Below are positions 22,701-35,400 of a stretch of 64,000 bases of DNA, piece after piece. The notes under the pieces were generated by a model, which was given only the letters and a program-made list of their open reading frames with translations, had not been told where the DNA came from and did not search any database. This stretch comes from Blastomyces gilchristii SLH14081. Lineage: Eukaryota > Ascomycota > Eurotiomycetes > Onygenales > Ajellomycetaceae. The position numbers and the translations under genes were made by a program. The stretch covers positions 3,312,386 through 3,376,385 of the forward strand of contig NW_003101682.1 of the NCBI RefSeq assembly GCF_000003855.2. The letters run 5' to 3'. Every line of letters starts with the position of its first letter. Positions within the stretch are counted from its first letter, which is position 1.

Positions 22701-24390
22701 TTGATTTAATCTATCTTCTAGATAATGAGACACAGCTTGTTATGAATAAAGAGTATGAAGACTCTATTAATAAGAATAATTCTATTCTAAGTATTCTGAC
22801 AGACTAATCAACTACACTGATGAAAGTCAAGAGAAGCTCAGACTGAGACTATTAATATAAGATAATAAAAAAGAAGATTAAGATATTTGAACAGAAGAAG
22901 ACATATATTATTATTGAGAAGATCTCAGAAATGAATATTCTTACAGATAAATGAGTATATAATCAGAAATTTAATAATAAGAGAGAAATCATCTGTTTTA
23001 GAGCTTGCTGAGTGATTAGAAGATTCTTATAACAGCAGAGTATTCATTATATAAGATTATATACTGCAGTGATATTAGAGTCTACATCACACAGTCTATT
23101 CATTATATCAACTGTCAAAGAATGAAAGATTAAATTAATTGACTATGTATTCACATTTTTAAATGATATACTATCACAGAATGAGATGATCTATATATAA
23201 CTACTCACAGATGTTAAGCACAGTAGAGAGAGCTTGATAAAACTACTTCATCAGAGTCTATATGAAATGAAGCAAGCTGTGAGAGTATGATATTTCCTAG
23301 TAATGAAACATCTCATTACATTGAGATTCAAGATATCATCTTATAATGATGAATTTCTATATCACTCTGTTCACAAGATCTATCTGATATTGCATGTCAA
23401 TGATTATCAGATGATAGAATCTCAAGAACAGCAATTAGACTGAGTATTAAGAGAGATTGTAAAGAGATTTGAGACAAAGAATATTGAAGAGAATAAACCT
23501 TATCTAGAAATGAAGGTTAAATACTGAGATGAAAATCTAGCGATTACACAGAGCTGTTATATTGAAGAAAGATTCTTGAAGATTTCAGCATGAATAAGAT
23601 GAATTCTGCAGAGACCTCAATGATGACAGATATATAACTGGAGTTTTCACCTGATAAGAATGATGAATTGAATAATGACTTTACAGCTATAAGATATCAT
23701 CAAGAATTGAAATCATTACAGTATTTGATCTCAAGCAGTCAGTCAGATCTGGCATTCACAGTCAACTATCTCTTGCATTTTAACTCATATCTGCACAAGA
23801 TATATTAAGCAGCATTGAAGCATGTTCTATGTTATGTCAAGAAGATGAAAAATCATGACATATTATACAGGAAGAAGATTGATGATATGAGTCTGAGTTC
23901 TGTGATATACTGTAATTTGAACTGAGTAGAGATGAATCTTCAATACAAATTAACTACTGACTATGTTATATTGATTAATGAGTCATCAATCTTATAACAG
24001 TCATAGAGACAGACATCTATTATCAAATCAATCACAGAAGCTGAATATATTGCAGCTAGCAAGACAGCTTGTAAGATAATCTGATTGAATGATATGTTAT
24101 ATAATACCAGGTTGATGAATAATGAAAAAGCAAAAATATGCTTGCATCTATAAGTTGATAATAAGGGAGCAATTGATCTAGCAAAGAGGGAATTCTTAAT
24201 ATGAAGATCATATCACATTGAGATTAGATATCATATTCTTCACAACTTGGTTAAAAAAGAGGAAATCATGATGAGATATATTGATTCTACAGCAAACATA
24301 GCTGATGAGCTCACTAAGTCACTGATGAAGCCTGCATTTGAAGAATTTATCAAAAGAATTGACATTCAGAAAATTGAGAAGAAGAAATGA
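19800..24390 (+). pseudogene. Copia-1 gag-pol remnant
   Basis: Plus-strand Copia order: gag (about 19800-20900), a decayed CCHC knuckle near 20920 (C-Y-Y-Y, then T-D-C), protease (I-L-D-S-E for D-S-G, near 21150), integrase (about 21650-22400), reverse transcriptase (about 22900-23500) and RNase H to about 24370, where the end reads N-I-A-D-E-L-T-K-S-L. The polymerase box at 23393-23404 reads H-V-N-D for Y-V-D-D, so the enzyme is dead. The longest open stretch is 21188-21634 (end of protease). Protease before integrase before RT is what separates Copia from Gypsy. Trp positions are mostly TGA. Confidence 0.88.
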
Positions 24391-24592
24391 TTGAATAATA
24401 ATGATGATACAGTGAGTCAATGGATTTTGCATATATTTCTTAATTTTTATGATTATTGCTGTACAGATGCCTTTTCTAATGAGGAAATCAGAATCTGATT
24501 GATGTAATTAATTATTATTGCATTTTTGAAAGATTTGAGAATGAGAGAGGCCCCGAGTGACAGCTTATAGACCACGGTGTAGCAAGGGAGAG

Positions 24593-24698
24593 TGTTGATG
24601 ATTACTACACCTACTCTAGTCACGTGCCACCTCAACCTATTTAGTTGTAACTCGCGTAGTTAGATTACAACATAACACAATAATGTTATTCTTCAAGA
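24593..24698 (+). repeat. 3' LTR of Copia-1
   Basis: 106 bp; carries all six transitions against the 5' LTR (one G-to-A, five C-to-T). Three of the five C-to-T changes and the G-to-A change are in CpC/GpG, two are in CpA, none in CpG although CG sites are present. Confidence 0.9.
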
Positions 24699-24703
24699 CA
24701 CTA

Positions 24704-24749
24704 TATTAAGCTCTTTGTAGATTATCTCAGTATGCTCAGCCTCTCTTCT
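24704..24749 (+). repeat. LTR-like piece X, right part
   Basis: Continuation of 19441-19508 after the Copia-1 insertion: TATTAAGCTC to CCTCTCTTCT. It is cut by Copia-2, whose target duplication is CTTCT (24745-24749 and 36339-36343), and X-side sequence goes on at 36344. Confidence 0.6.
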
Positions 24750-24859
24750 TATTAGCTGTTACGGCCGTTGCGATTAGCGATCCCACTAGATCACGTGACC
24801 CATCACTATATTATGTTCTTGTAGATAGATCTATCAATACAATCTTCAACTATTCTATA
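24750..24859 (+). repeat. 5' LTR of Copia-2
   Basis: 110 bp. It begins TATT where the 3' LTR has TGTT (a transition) and ends CTATA against CTACA. Overall it keeps more CG and CC (GTTACGGCCGTTGCG, GATCCCAC) than the 3' copy. Confidence 0.85.
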
Positions 24860-24884
24860 GATTATAACCTGAATAATATGTTTT

Positions 24885-25950
24885 TCTTTTTAGAATATTA
24901 TATCAATATTTTTGATAAGAGTAGTTTATCTTTTTTAAAAAGACTCTTACTTTTTATTAGAGATATTTTATTTTCTCTGAATTCACTGATCAGTAGATTT
25001 ATATACTTTTAACTTTTAAAAAGTATATTCTCTATTATAAAGAATATTTTTTTTTTTATATATTTAGAAAAAGCAGAGTTATCTTAATATAAGTAATATA
25101 TCTATTACTTCAGAGTTCAGCTTAAGATCTAGAATTATCTACTCTATTAGATAACTCATTGATAGAATAATTACTTATTATAAGAAAGTCTCTGAGTTAT
25201 AAGATAAGACTGATATCAGTTTTTATCAGAGTATAAAATTTGATGATAAAATAATAAAGAAGCTTCAGAATAAGAGAAAGTAGAGTTAATATTCATCTAT
25301 AGAATCTGTTCATTTCAACTTATTAAATTCTTCACTGTTTCTTATCTCTGAAATGCTAACTTTTAATAATGATTTAAATCAATCTATCTATTACACTGTA
25401 GAGAATCTTATAAATCTTATATAGATAATACTCTGAAATTAAATAACTGCAGCTGATATTATATAATATCTCACTATATCTATTTCTGTATAAAGAGACA
25501 CTATGAGAGATAAGTTACAGAAATATCAGAAGAAAGTTAAATATACACTAGATATTAAATTAGTGATTACATTTAATAGTGTTAATTATGAAGTCTGATA
25601 TATTAATATATTAATTGATATGAAAGTTATTAATGAAATTAACATTCTATTAAGAACTTAATAAGAATTCTCTTTTATATATTATATCAATTCTGAGAAG
25701 TGAAAGATCTATTTCAAGAATCTATATAAATGTATACTGTTAAGTCTTATTAAAAATATTTAAATTATTATTAAAATCTTAGAAGCTGATAATACTGCAG
25801 CTCTATAAAATAAGATTAATATTAAATATATAATATCACTGACTGAAGAATGAGTTAATATCTTTAAGAAATTGATAAAATTACAAATCAAGAATAGTAA
25901 TTATCTTACTTTTCAGAGATATTTCTGCTATTTTATTATCTATTATATAG
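24885..25950 (+). pseudogene. Copia-2 gag remnant (N-terminal part)
   Basis: RIPed plus-strand frame that reads as Copia gag once TGA and TAG codons are allowed for: motifs such as Y-E-V-*-Y-I-N-I-L, then A-D-N-T-A-A-L near 25790 and L-T-E-E-*-V-N-I-F-K-K-L-I-K-L near 25840. These match the usual Copia gag pattern of a W-x-x-x-L region followed by a helical stretch. The frame runs to about 25950, where composition changes abruptly. The C-terminal part of gag lies beyond Gypsy B, from 32445. Confidence 0.6.
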
Positions 25951-26164
25951 AGCTCTCCCAGAGCCCTGGACATATAGATTATAATGCCTTTCCCTACTCT
26001 ATGAGATTACAACAAATATGCCATATGCCGCCCTGCAAAGCAGCTCTTTGAATGATTAGGGTGAATGTTCAGCGCTAAAACGTTCAACAATTCAAGCAAC
26101 TCCGAAGCCGACCGCGCTTCTCGCCCAGCAAGTTTATTATTCAACAGATGCAGACGCCCATGAT
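25951..26164. other. Unmutated GC-rich stretch abutting the assembly gap
   Basis: 214 bp with many CC, CG and GC steps, between RIPed Copia-2 gag and the N-gap. On the minus strand an open frame covers 26164-26007 and reads like real protein (H-G-R-L-H-L-L-N-N-K, A-S-E-L-L-E-L-L-N, stop after H-M-A-Y-L-L). I do not recognise it. It may be an unrelated contig end, a captured fragment or an unmutated repeat piece. Confidence 0.4.
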
Positions 26165-26264
26165 NNNNNNNNNNNNNNNNNNNNNNNNNNNNNNNNNNNN
26201 NNNNNNNNNNNNNNNNNNNNNNNNNNNNNNNNNNNNNNNNNNNNNNNNNNNNNNNNNNNNNNNN
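26165..26264. other. Assembly gap of exactly 100 N
   Basis: Exactly 100 N, the conventional size for a scaffold gap of unknown length. By comparison with the right LTR of copy B, at least about 76 bp of its left LTR are missing here. Confidence 0.98.
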
Positions 26265-26521
26265 GAAAGAAAGAGAAAGTGCGAGAATTAGCAATCAAGA
26301 TGAATATTTATATGTGTATGTGATGATGTATGTGATGAAGCTTTAAGATGAAAGAATATGCATGCATTCATAGCAGTTGAGAATCAGTGATCAGAAATGA
26401 CTGAGAATCAGAGTGTATACTACATGTGTTCATAGCAGCTACAGATCAGTGATCAGAAATGAAAGAATCTATAAAGTGTAATGAAATAGTCTATATAATT
26501 GATCAGGTGCAGCCTGCTATA
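26265..26521 (-). repeat. 3' LTR of Gypsy copy B (partial)
   Basis: 257 bp present. Compared with the 5' LTR at 32112-32444 it has lost nearly all CG and GG: GCGGCCG-like blocks have become AGCAGTTGAG- or AGCAGCTACAG-like, and the end GCCCGCCACA is GCCTGCTATA. Confidence 0.88.
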
Positions 26522-26821
26522 TTAGTTCTCTCTTTTCAGAAGCAGTTCTCATCAGTCAAGAGCTGCTGTTTCAGATAACATATAACTCAGAGTTCAGGTC
26601 AGTTGATTATAGCTGACTTATTTCACAAGATATTGTCAGCTACAGCTGTGAAATCTCTTATTAAGAATATCTTCAATCTCTCACTCAAGCTCATTATCTT
26701 CTTCTATAATGTCTGGTGATTGTCAGTCAGAAGTCAGCTGAGAAGAGAATGAATCAGTAGCAGTGCAGCAGAGTAAGCTTGTATGAAATATATTATGAAT
26801 TTCTGATAATGTGTCAAGATA

Positions 26822-29800
26822 GTAGTTGTGACTATCTAGAACTTCTATCACTTTATATCTGATATGATAATAGTCTAGTGTATGAAATGAATATATGATT
26901 TATATATTCTTAAGATTCAATCATATAAGATCTTCTATCTTCTACTGCTCTACAGAATCTTGTCAGATATTGATTTAATCTTCTTAATCTTATTTCACAG
27001 TTGTCATGAAGACTTCTGCTCAGTCACAGATATCTCAGAGCTTTATTACTATATTATCAGTGATCTGAATTGAACTGCAGAGATTTGATATAAACTGTGT
27101 AATCTCTAGAAGATTCAACACTTTCATGTGATATTCATGTGTAAGAAAGAACAGACTTATATCTATTAAAATAACATCTTGACTGTTAATAGTGATCTCT
27201 GCATGTAGAAGAAGATTATATCAATTATCTTATAAGTGATTATAGAACTTATAAAGATAATTCTTTACAGTCTGAATTATCTGTTCTGATGTATCATCAG
27301 TCTTGAGATAATAGACAGTTGATAGACAGTATATAATCTTGAGAACTTGACAGATTCTTGTTCAAAGAATGCTCATGAATTGATAACTCTGATCTGATAC
27401 TATCAATCTTAATAACTCATGCATTTAATAGAATAAACTCTGTAAGAAGACTTCAGTGACTTGTTCAGTATTCATCTTATTACAAGATTTTAATATTATA
27501 TTCTTACTTAGTTAGTTAATAATAATCAGAATGTTTCTACAACTCTTACTCTCAGATAGATTAATAGTAAAGTTAATTATTACATCTTATCAGATTCTAT
27601 TAAAGACATTGAGTGATTTCAGTAGATCTTTTCTACAGTTCTTTTATAAGATAATAGAAGAATAGTAATTATAGTTTTAAATGAAGTGTCTGATGCTGTT
27701 TAATATCTCAGATCAGTAGAATTCTCAGAAGATTATTTTATACAGTTATTCCCAGCTCAGATAATCAGTTATATATAAATCATGCATCTCTTGTATTATC
27801 TGAGTGTGTAAGAGTTCAGAGTGAGAAACTCAGTATCATTCATGAAATCATAGAGTATTATTATCATCAATTGAATATTCTGAGATATTGATTCTTATAC
27901 ATAGTTCTGAGAGAAATCAGAGTGCTTCTTAATATACTGCTTTAATAAGAGTCTGAAGAAGTTCATCAGCCTGAGCTGCTGTATACTACAGTTTATTCAG
28001 TGTAGAAGAAGTGAAGATATCAATATCAGTTCTAATTAGAGAAGTATATATGATGTTATAAGCTATTTTATCTTGATTAACTAGTATCTTCAGATTCAAG
28101 AGCTGATGCTCTCAGTTCATTCAGTGAGTATCTGTTATATCAGATAATATATCTTACTCTTGTTATAAGAGAACATCTGTTATCCAGTTCTGACTGTCAG
28201 AACAGTAGTGTATTATAAAATGAAAGCAGCTTAGAAACTCAGATTATCACATCTATTATTCAGTAAGTTTACAGATAGTTGTAAAGTATTTAAGATTCTT
28301 ATAATTTATAACTATCTCAAATTCAGAGATACTTCAGAGTTCAGAGTCTCATTCTTTTAATCAGTGTATAATCATAAGAAGTTTCTTATCATAGATCTTA
28401 TAATTGTATTCAGCAGAACTCAGTTTCTTAGATATAAAGACACATAATTATAGAATATCTTTATTATTATATTATAATATCACTTCTTCTATTATATAGT
28501 CAGAGAAATCAGCTTCAATAACTGTCTTATAATCAAAATTAAATATTATCAGTAGAGAGATATTAATGAACATCTTCTTCATCTGTATAAATGCAGCTTC
28601 AGTGTCTGCTGATTATTGAAATACTGAGTCTTTCTTAGTAAGATCTGTAAGTGATCTCATGATATCTGAGAAGTTTTACATAAATCACTGATAGAAGTTA
28701 GCAAATCTGATGAAGCTTTGTACATCTTTCACAGTATATGAAGCTTCTCATTCAAGAATGATAAAGACTTTCTCAGAATTCATTTAAATTCTCTTACCAG
28801 CTTCTATAATAAAACTCAGATACTTGATACTCTTGACTTTAAAATCACACTTATTAATATCTATTGATAGTTTTGCTTCTTGTAGCTATTATAATATCTT
28901 TCATATATATTCTTAATATTCTTTTCTAAATTCATCAGTGAAGATGAGAATATCATTCAGATAAGCAGATACAAACTTATCAAGAAAATCTCAGAGCACT
29001 CAGTTGATATACTTCTGAAATGTACTGAGAGTGTTAGCCAGTTCAAAGAGTGTGACTATTCATTCAAAGAGATCATAACATGTTCAGAATACTGTAAGTT
29101 ATTCATCTTCTTCAGTGATACAAATCTTATGAAATGCAGTGATGACATCTAGTTTTATACACTATTGAGCTCACTCAATCTGTACTAGGATTTCATTGAT
29201 AAGAGATAAAGAATATCAATCTTTCTTTGTCAATCTGTTCAGATCTTGATAGTTCATATAGAATTGAAGTTCTTCATCTGATTTCTTTGCAAAGAGGATG
29301 AGAACTGTGATGAAAGAGTTACTAATGTATATGAATTCTTTATTCAACAGATCATTGAGTGTCTTTCAAAGAAGAAGAAGTTCATCTTAGAACATGTTAT
29401 AAAGAGAGCCTTATGATGATTCAGAGTTCTTATCATTCTTTTTCTCTAACTTGATACTGTGATTCACTTCAGAATCTTATAAGAGAGGTATGTTTATAAT
29501 ATTATCTTGTTGAAAGACATCTAGATATTCATGATATTATTAAGAAAGTTTTGTACAAGAATCTGTTATTGTAATATAGAATAACTTTTCTAGAGTCTTT
29601 TTGATATGATCAGACTGATGAAATAGATTGATACATGATTCTGCTATTAGTGAACTTATCAGTGACTCTGTTAATAATTTTGATAATGACTTCTTTTTTA
29701 AAGTATTTTGTATGTGTTGACAGAGATCTGTGTCAGATTTATGATCTTGTAAATGTCATCTTCATGAACTCTATCATTGTTAGAAAATATCAAGCTTCTG

Positions 29801-30180
29801 TTTCAAGTATTCAATAAGATGCCTTGTTCAGATAGTCAGGCAAGTTCTAATATAAGATTATAATCAAGATTATCAACTTCATATACATAGATATCTTCAC
29901 ACTGATGTCCTCTCATATCTATGGTCAGCTTTACCATGTAATGAGTACAAATGTTCTTTGAATCATCAAATCCTGCAAGAAGTTGAGGTTTTGATAGAGA
30001 GATATGCTGAAGGTTATAACATCTTATGACTGAAGATTTTATCATTGCATAGTAGCATAGACCGCTGTCTACCATGGCTTTCATATTATACATGTTATCA
30101 ATCACAGTAGATACAAGAATCGCATTCATTGTCATCTTCTCTTCAAATCATTGTCATCTGACCTCTTCAAGCTCCTGTTT
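26822..30180 (-). pseudogene. Gypsy copy B pol remnant
   Basis: Reads right to left: protease (30135-29836, an open frame with V-D-S-G intact and the D-Y-N-L-I-L end), reverse transcriptase (about 29390-28880, polymerase box Y-L-N-D at 28952-28963), RNase H (about 28560-28180) and integrase (about 27740-27190), then a C-terminal tail to about 26822. Protease is the least damaged domain. Frequent TGA in place of Trp and loss of one polymerase Asp make the product non-functional. Domain limits follow alignment with copy D. Confidence 0.85.
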
Positions 30181-32111
30181 GCAAATTTGAACAGGAGCTA
30201 GACTGGCCGCCAGGACCATGAATTTCACATTTGATTTCATTTGGTCTGGTCTCATACATTTCTTGGCGTGAATCCCGCTGAGACTGGCTATCAAAAAAAC
30301 ATATAAAGTGACTATATATCAGATTTTAAAATGGAACCATGACTTGAAAAAAATGAGAAAGTGGTTCTATTTGGTTTCATTTAGTCTTATTCTTGGCATA
30401 AAGTTACTATTTTTAGACATTTTAAGGTTTTTTTTAGACTATTTTTAATTTTTTAAAAAGTAACACTTTTTGATAACACTCAAATGAGATTTAAAGTCAT
30501 TTAAAGCAATAAAAATAATTTAAATTGAGAAGTGAAAATCATGATCTCATTTGAAAAATATGACAAGAGTAGACAGTAAGTTTCACTGGAACAGTATGAG
30601 ACTACTATCTAATGTTAAAACCATGTAATGGGATCAGTCGAATTGGTAATGAAACTATCAAAAAATCTGGTCCTGGTTTCAGACACGGTTACACAGTCAG
30701 TCTAACAGAAGCTAATCTTTTCCCTGTTTCACTGAGGCATTCTTGTAGTTATCTTTCAAATCTTTCTTTACTGCAATGTGGTTGGCGCGGACAGGCACTG
30801 ATCTTTCTCTCAAATGTGAAGGCACATAGGTTAATCAGTAGTTGAAAGCAATGTGTTCTGATCAGTTACAGTTGATGCACACTTCATATTAACATCAATC
30901 AGTGACTTCTTCAGGAGTGATCTCAGGAACTCAGAAGCCTGTTTGAATGGTGAAAACTCTTGCTTGTGTATAGACATTTGAATCTATTCAGTTTATAATA
31001 TCTGCATCATTGCTGTTACTTCTCTTTAATATAAGTGTATGAGTGACTGAGATGTAATGTCTTCTATCACTGTTCTGTATACTCTTGAGCTTGATAAGAT
31101 GATCATTCAATGTTCAGAGCTGTGTGCAGAAGCCTTCATAAGTCTAGTCTTTGTCTACACTTATAAGAGTCTGTAAGAGTTTGAAAGTCAATGTCTTCTT
31201 AAACATGCTAATCTTTATTTAATTCTCTCAAGATTGACTACCTGCTTCTAGAATCTTGATGTTGAAGTCAGGAATAAATGTTGTAAGAGAAGTGTTTCTC
31301 TGTCAGATACTCTGTAATTAATTTAATACTTTCTGTTATATGACAGTGTCTCAGAACAGAATATCAAGATATTTCATAATATTATCAGACATTCTCAACA
31401 CTGATTCACATGCTTTCATTCATGAATGAAACTTCTGTTTCATATAATCTTTCAATTATTCATTGATATATCAATTTTGATTAATTAATAAACTGATGAC
31501 ATCTTCATCTACACTCAGTTTTGTGAGCATTTTCATTCTTCATGATGAATAGAGAGTGAGATTGAAAGTATTAAAATATATAGAAGTATTTAAGCATTCT
31601 TTCAGCACTTTTGTATTTGATTCTGTAGATGTTGAAATCACATGAGTTAATTATTGAATCTCTTCATATTGATATTATTGAGTTGCATGCATATCAGCTA
31701 TTTATTATTATTGTAGTTTCAACATTGCTCAGAGTCACTGTGATACTGTGTCTATACTTGTATTCAGAGGTTCTCTTATATTATTATTAGATATGATTAT
31801 ATTGTTTATCAGATATATGATATCTGTGAAATCTGAAGAAGTGTAATTGTATAAATATTTCATATGTCTGAGTGTCAGAACTCTCAGGTCTTTCACTGAT
31901 ATTCTCTTTGTAAAATCTTATTATAAGATCAGAATGACTGATGAGCAAGCTTCTATCTGAGAACTCAGTGTTCACTTAACTGTTTGACTGTTTCTCTATT
32001 TCTTACATATCATTACATGTTCAGATATCTCTTAATGAATAATTATTGCTGATGAGAAGATAATGCATGAATAATTATTTTCTAATAAGGAGATAATAAA
32101 TGTTTTTATAG
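30181..32111 (-). pseudogene. Gypsy copy B gag remnant and leader
   Basis: Minus-strand gag (about 31700-30720) and untranslated leader between the MITE and the 5' LTR. It aligns to A (12320-13517), C (about 42115-43553) and the start of D. Reading frames are broken. An in-family zinc knuckle (visible in D near 54550) maps close to the right end of the MITE. Confidence 0.7.
30199..30704. mobile_element. 506-bp MITE, hAT-like (copy 2, in Gypsy B)
   Basis: Begins TAGACTGGCC and ends GTCAGTCTA; flanked by ACAGGAGC (30191-30198) and ACAGAAGC (30705-30712), an 8-bp duplication with one transition. Copy C is uninterrupted here (a transition variant of the single site). It is the reverse complement of the MITE in copy A and has the same 506-bp length. 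The two MITE insertions are at different sites of the Gypsy sequence, hence independent events. Confidence 0.85.
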
Positions 32112-32444
32112 TGTAAGAGGCCTACACTGAATAGATCAGTATTATATTGATAGGTCTTATATAACAAAGATAAAAATGTTAAAGAAGGAAAGAAAGAGAA
32201 AGTGCAAGAATTAGTGATTGAGGTGAATATTTATATGTGTATGTGGTGGTGTACACGGTGGAGCTTCAGGGTGGAAGAATATGCGCGCGTCTGTAGCGGC
32301 CGAGGATCGGCAATCGGGAATGGCTGAGAATCGGAGCATACACTACGCGCGTTCGTAGCGGCCGCGGATCAGCGATCGGGAATGGAAGAATCTATGAAGT
32401 GTAACAGAATAGTCTATATGATTGATCGGGCGCAGCCCGCCACA
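32112..32444 (-). repeat. 5' LTR of Gypsy copy B
   Basis: 333 bp and nearly unmutated: it keeps GCGCGCG, two GCGGCCG-type blocks and GGGCGCAGCCCGCC. It contains an internal duplication of about 65 bp (two blocks resembling GCGGCCG-GGATCGGCGATCGGGAATGG) shared with copy A but absent from C. Confidence 0.9.
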
Positions 32445-35400
32445 TTTATTAAGATATATTTGAATGAGTTTTTCTTCACTAGTCAAGAACTCATTGTTAA
32501 TATTGATATTAATGATTTGATGAAGTAACTGATCAATTGTACATTTAAGAAGATTATCACTAAGTGAAAAAAGCAGTCTCAGACTGATTCTGTGACTGTA
32601 AAAAAGAATAAGAACAAGAACAAAGATAAGAATAAAAGCATAACTGTATGAAAGTACACTCACTGCAGAAGACATGAATATACTGTTAACAGATGTTTCA
32701 TCTTACACTCTGATAAAAAGAAAAAGAAGATGAATAAGATAAATGATGATAAGAAGAAAGAGAAGAAGAATGACTTAATAAATTCTCAATTAGCAGTAAA
32801 TACAGTAATTATAAAGATTAAGTTCTATTTCTCTTTTACAGTCACTGAAAAATCATTCTCTAAATCTTGATATTTGAACACATGTGTAAGTGTGAATAAG
32901 ATGAGTGAGCTTCATTCTTTTTCAAATATTAAATCTTTTAATAATAACATCTCTGTTAATTCTGCAACTGAGAAAACTGAGTTTATCAAGAAAATTAAAA
33001 CTATTATCTTGAAGATTGAGAATAATAATATTAACTTATAGAATGTTCACTATATTTCTAATATTATAGTTAATCTGCTCTCATTTATAAAGCTTGAAGA
33101 TCAGAGATTCTGATTTATATTATCTTTCACTATTCTCTTATTTTTCATTTGCAGAGCTCTGAACAGTGTTATTTTTCATACAGTTTGAACTGCTCAGAAC
33201 AATATATATAAGATCAATGAACAGAAGTTCAATGAGAATCTCAATCATCTGAACAAGACAGTCAAGTATGTTGTAATAATGTCTCATGAGTACAATTTTG
33301 ACTGAAAAGTTGATCTTTCTGTGACTGCTACTACTACTGTTAATAACATTGATTCTACAGTTCTGAATACCAGTCTTAAGAATACAAGAATATCAAAGAC
33401 TCTTTTGAATTAGCATTACAATCTCAGTCATATTCATGCTGATGCTATAATTACTATAGTCAAGAATTCTCATACTGAAGTCACTATTAGAGATTCTAAG
33501 ACTAAGTTCTTTTGCAAAGAATGTGTTAAGACAGATATGATATGAGATTATTTGAAAACACTGATGTCTAGATCTATTCAACTCATTGAGAAGGTTCATA
33601 TTAACCTTGTAAATAATAGATATACATTGAAAGACCTCTCTGACCACCTCTTAGAGTCTCATCAGAGAATTAAATACTGAATGCTTATTATCTGTGATGC
33701 AACTCACTATCATTGAGTATATTTTTTAAAGTTCAAGAATGAGGCTGTTCAATACTTTGAGTTATGGCTCAGATTTATGAGTAATCTCAGGTATACAGTT
33801 CCTGCTTTTTCACAGACTGATATTAATGATGTTTTCCAATTCACATATATACACACAGTCATGAATTCATATGATATCAAATGAGAATCAATAACATCTT
33901 ATTTACTACATTAAGATAGTGTTTCTGAACATGAGATCTGCACTATCATGAGATGAGTTAGAGCTGCTCTTTTGAAAGATAATCTCTCTAAGAAGTTCTG
34001 AACAGATATTCTAGAGACAGTGATTATAATAATCAATAATACTCTTATATCTACAGTTTTTATAACTCAAAATTTTAACTCTCTACTGCAGAGACTTCTG
34101 TAATTCCAAGTTCATATAAGATTTCTTAATGTGCACTTATGAACACTCTGCTGAATATGAGACATTTTCACTGATTAAGTGCAGAGGTTTTTATTCACTT
34201 GCATGAATCTCAGAAGTCTAGAGATAAGCTTTCTTCACATGTCAATTTCTATTATATTATTGAATTCAGTGGCACATTGATATATCATCTATGACATCTC
34301 AAATCTGACAAGATTATTATCAGTAGTGATGTGAGATTTCTGATTGCTGAAAAACTGGTTATTATATCTGTGAAACTCATTAATCATGTTATTGAACTGA
34401 AACCTGATATTCATTTATTTGATGATGAAGATGCTTCTGATATTGATGATCTGAATTTTACATAGTTACAGCCTGTGAAATTGCTGACTACTTACACTCT
34501 GAGCTCTGTTACAGATAATCTTCTGAAGTTCTACAAGAATGCCACATCTCAGTCAGAAAGAGTAGAAGATTATTGAAAGAAGTTTATGCAATGTGAGATT
34601 ACTGACCTGAAGAGATGCAATATATGAAGTTTGATCTCTAAATCTGATATTCTGAGAAATGAACTGATTGCTTCAGACTGTTGAGTGTTTCTTGAGAAAG
34701 ATAGATCTGTAGACCTGAATACTGATTCTGATAATATTCTTAGAAAATCACATTGAGTGATTTATAGTAACTGACTTAAGAAGAATTCTAGAGAAGAGAT
34801 CTATACTTCTGTCATCACTGATACTGTCAATTATATTCTTTTTGCAATAGCAGCACTACATAATTGAACACTCTGTTAAGTGAATATAGTGATGATATAT
34901 CTGTATAAGTATCTCAATAAGAAGGTCTATATAAGACAGCTTATCAGATTTGAGACAGGTTCGCTGAAAACACTTATCTATATGATTGAGAATAGTCTAT
35001 ACAGCCTGAACTCTGCAGTAAAGATCTAGTATGATTACTTAATAACTCTGCTGAGTGATCTTGAATTTATAGTCAGTGTCTATGATTCAACACTCTGATA
35101 TCATATATTCAGATATCACCTCTATATAATAATCTATGTTGATGATCTTAACATCATATCTGAAGTTTCTGAGAATGCTGATTGACTAGTGAGTATACTC
35201 AGTGAGAAATTGAAAGTCAAGAATCTACACCAGTCAATCAAGTATTTGAGTATGAAAGTCAATTATTCAGACAAAGGAATTGATTTGATACATTATCAAT
35301 ATATCAAATATCTTATTGAAGATTTCTATCTTGATAATACAGCTGTTGTTAAAATACTAATAAAGAATGAATTCTGCATTGATGATTCCTCTATATCTGA

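Larger units (their letters stand above)
19509..24698 (+). mobile_element. Copia-1 LTR retrotransposon, complete, RIPed
   Basis: 5,190-bp Ty1/Copia element in plus orientation with 106-bp LTRs (19509-19614, 24593-24698) and a perfect 5-bp target duplication CACTA (19504-19508, 24699-24703). A purine tract (GCAAGGGAGAG) abuts the 3' LTR and GGTTATGAAGCTC follows the 5' LTR as a possible primer-binding site. The two LTRs differ at six sites, all C or G in the 5' copy and T or A in the 3' copy. It sits inside LTR-like piece X. Confidence 0.9.
26265..32444 (-). mobile_element. Gypsy LTR retrotransposon copy B, inserted in Copia-2
   Basis: Same family as A, C and D, minus strand. The left (3') LTR is partly lost in the gap; the right (5') LTR is 32112-32444. 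The body is complete from integrase tail to gag and carries the second MITE (30199-30704). Copia-2 gag resumes at 32445. The left target duplication cannot be seen because of the gap; the right flank is TTTAT. Confidence 0.9.
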
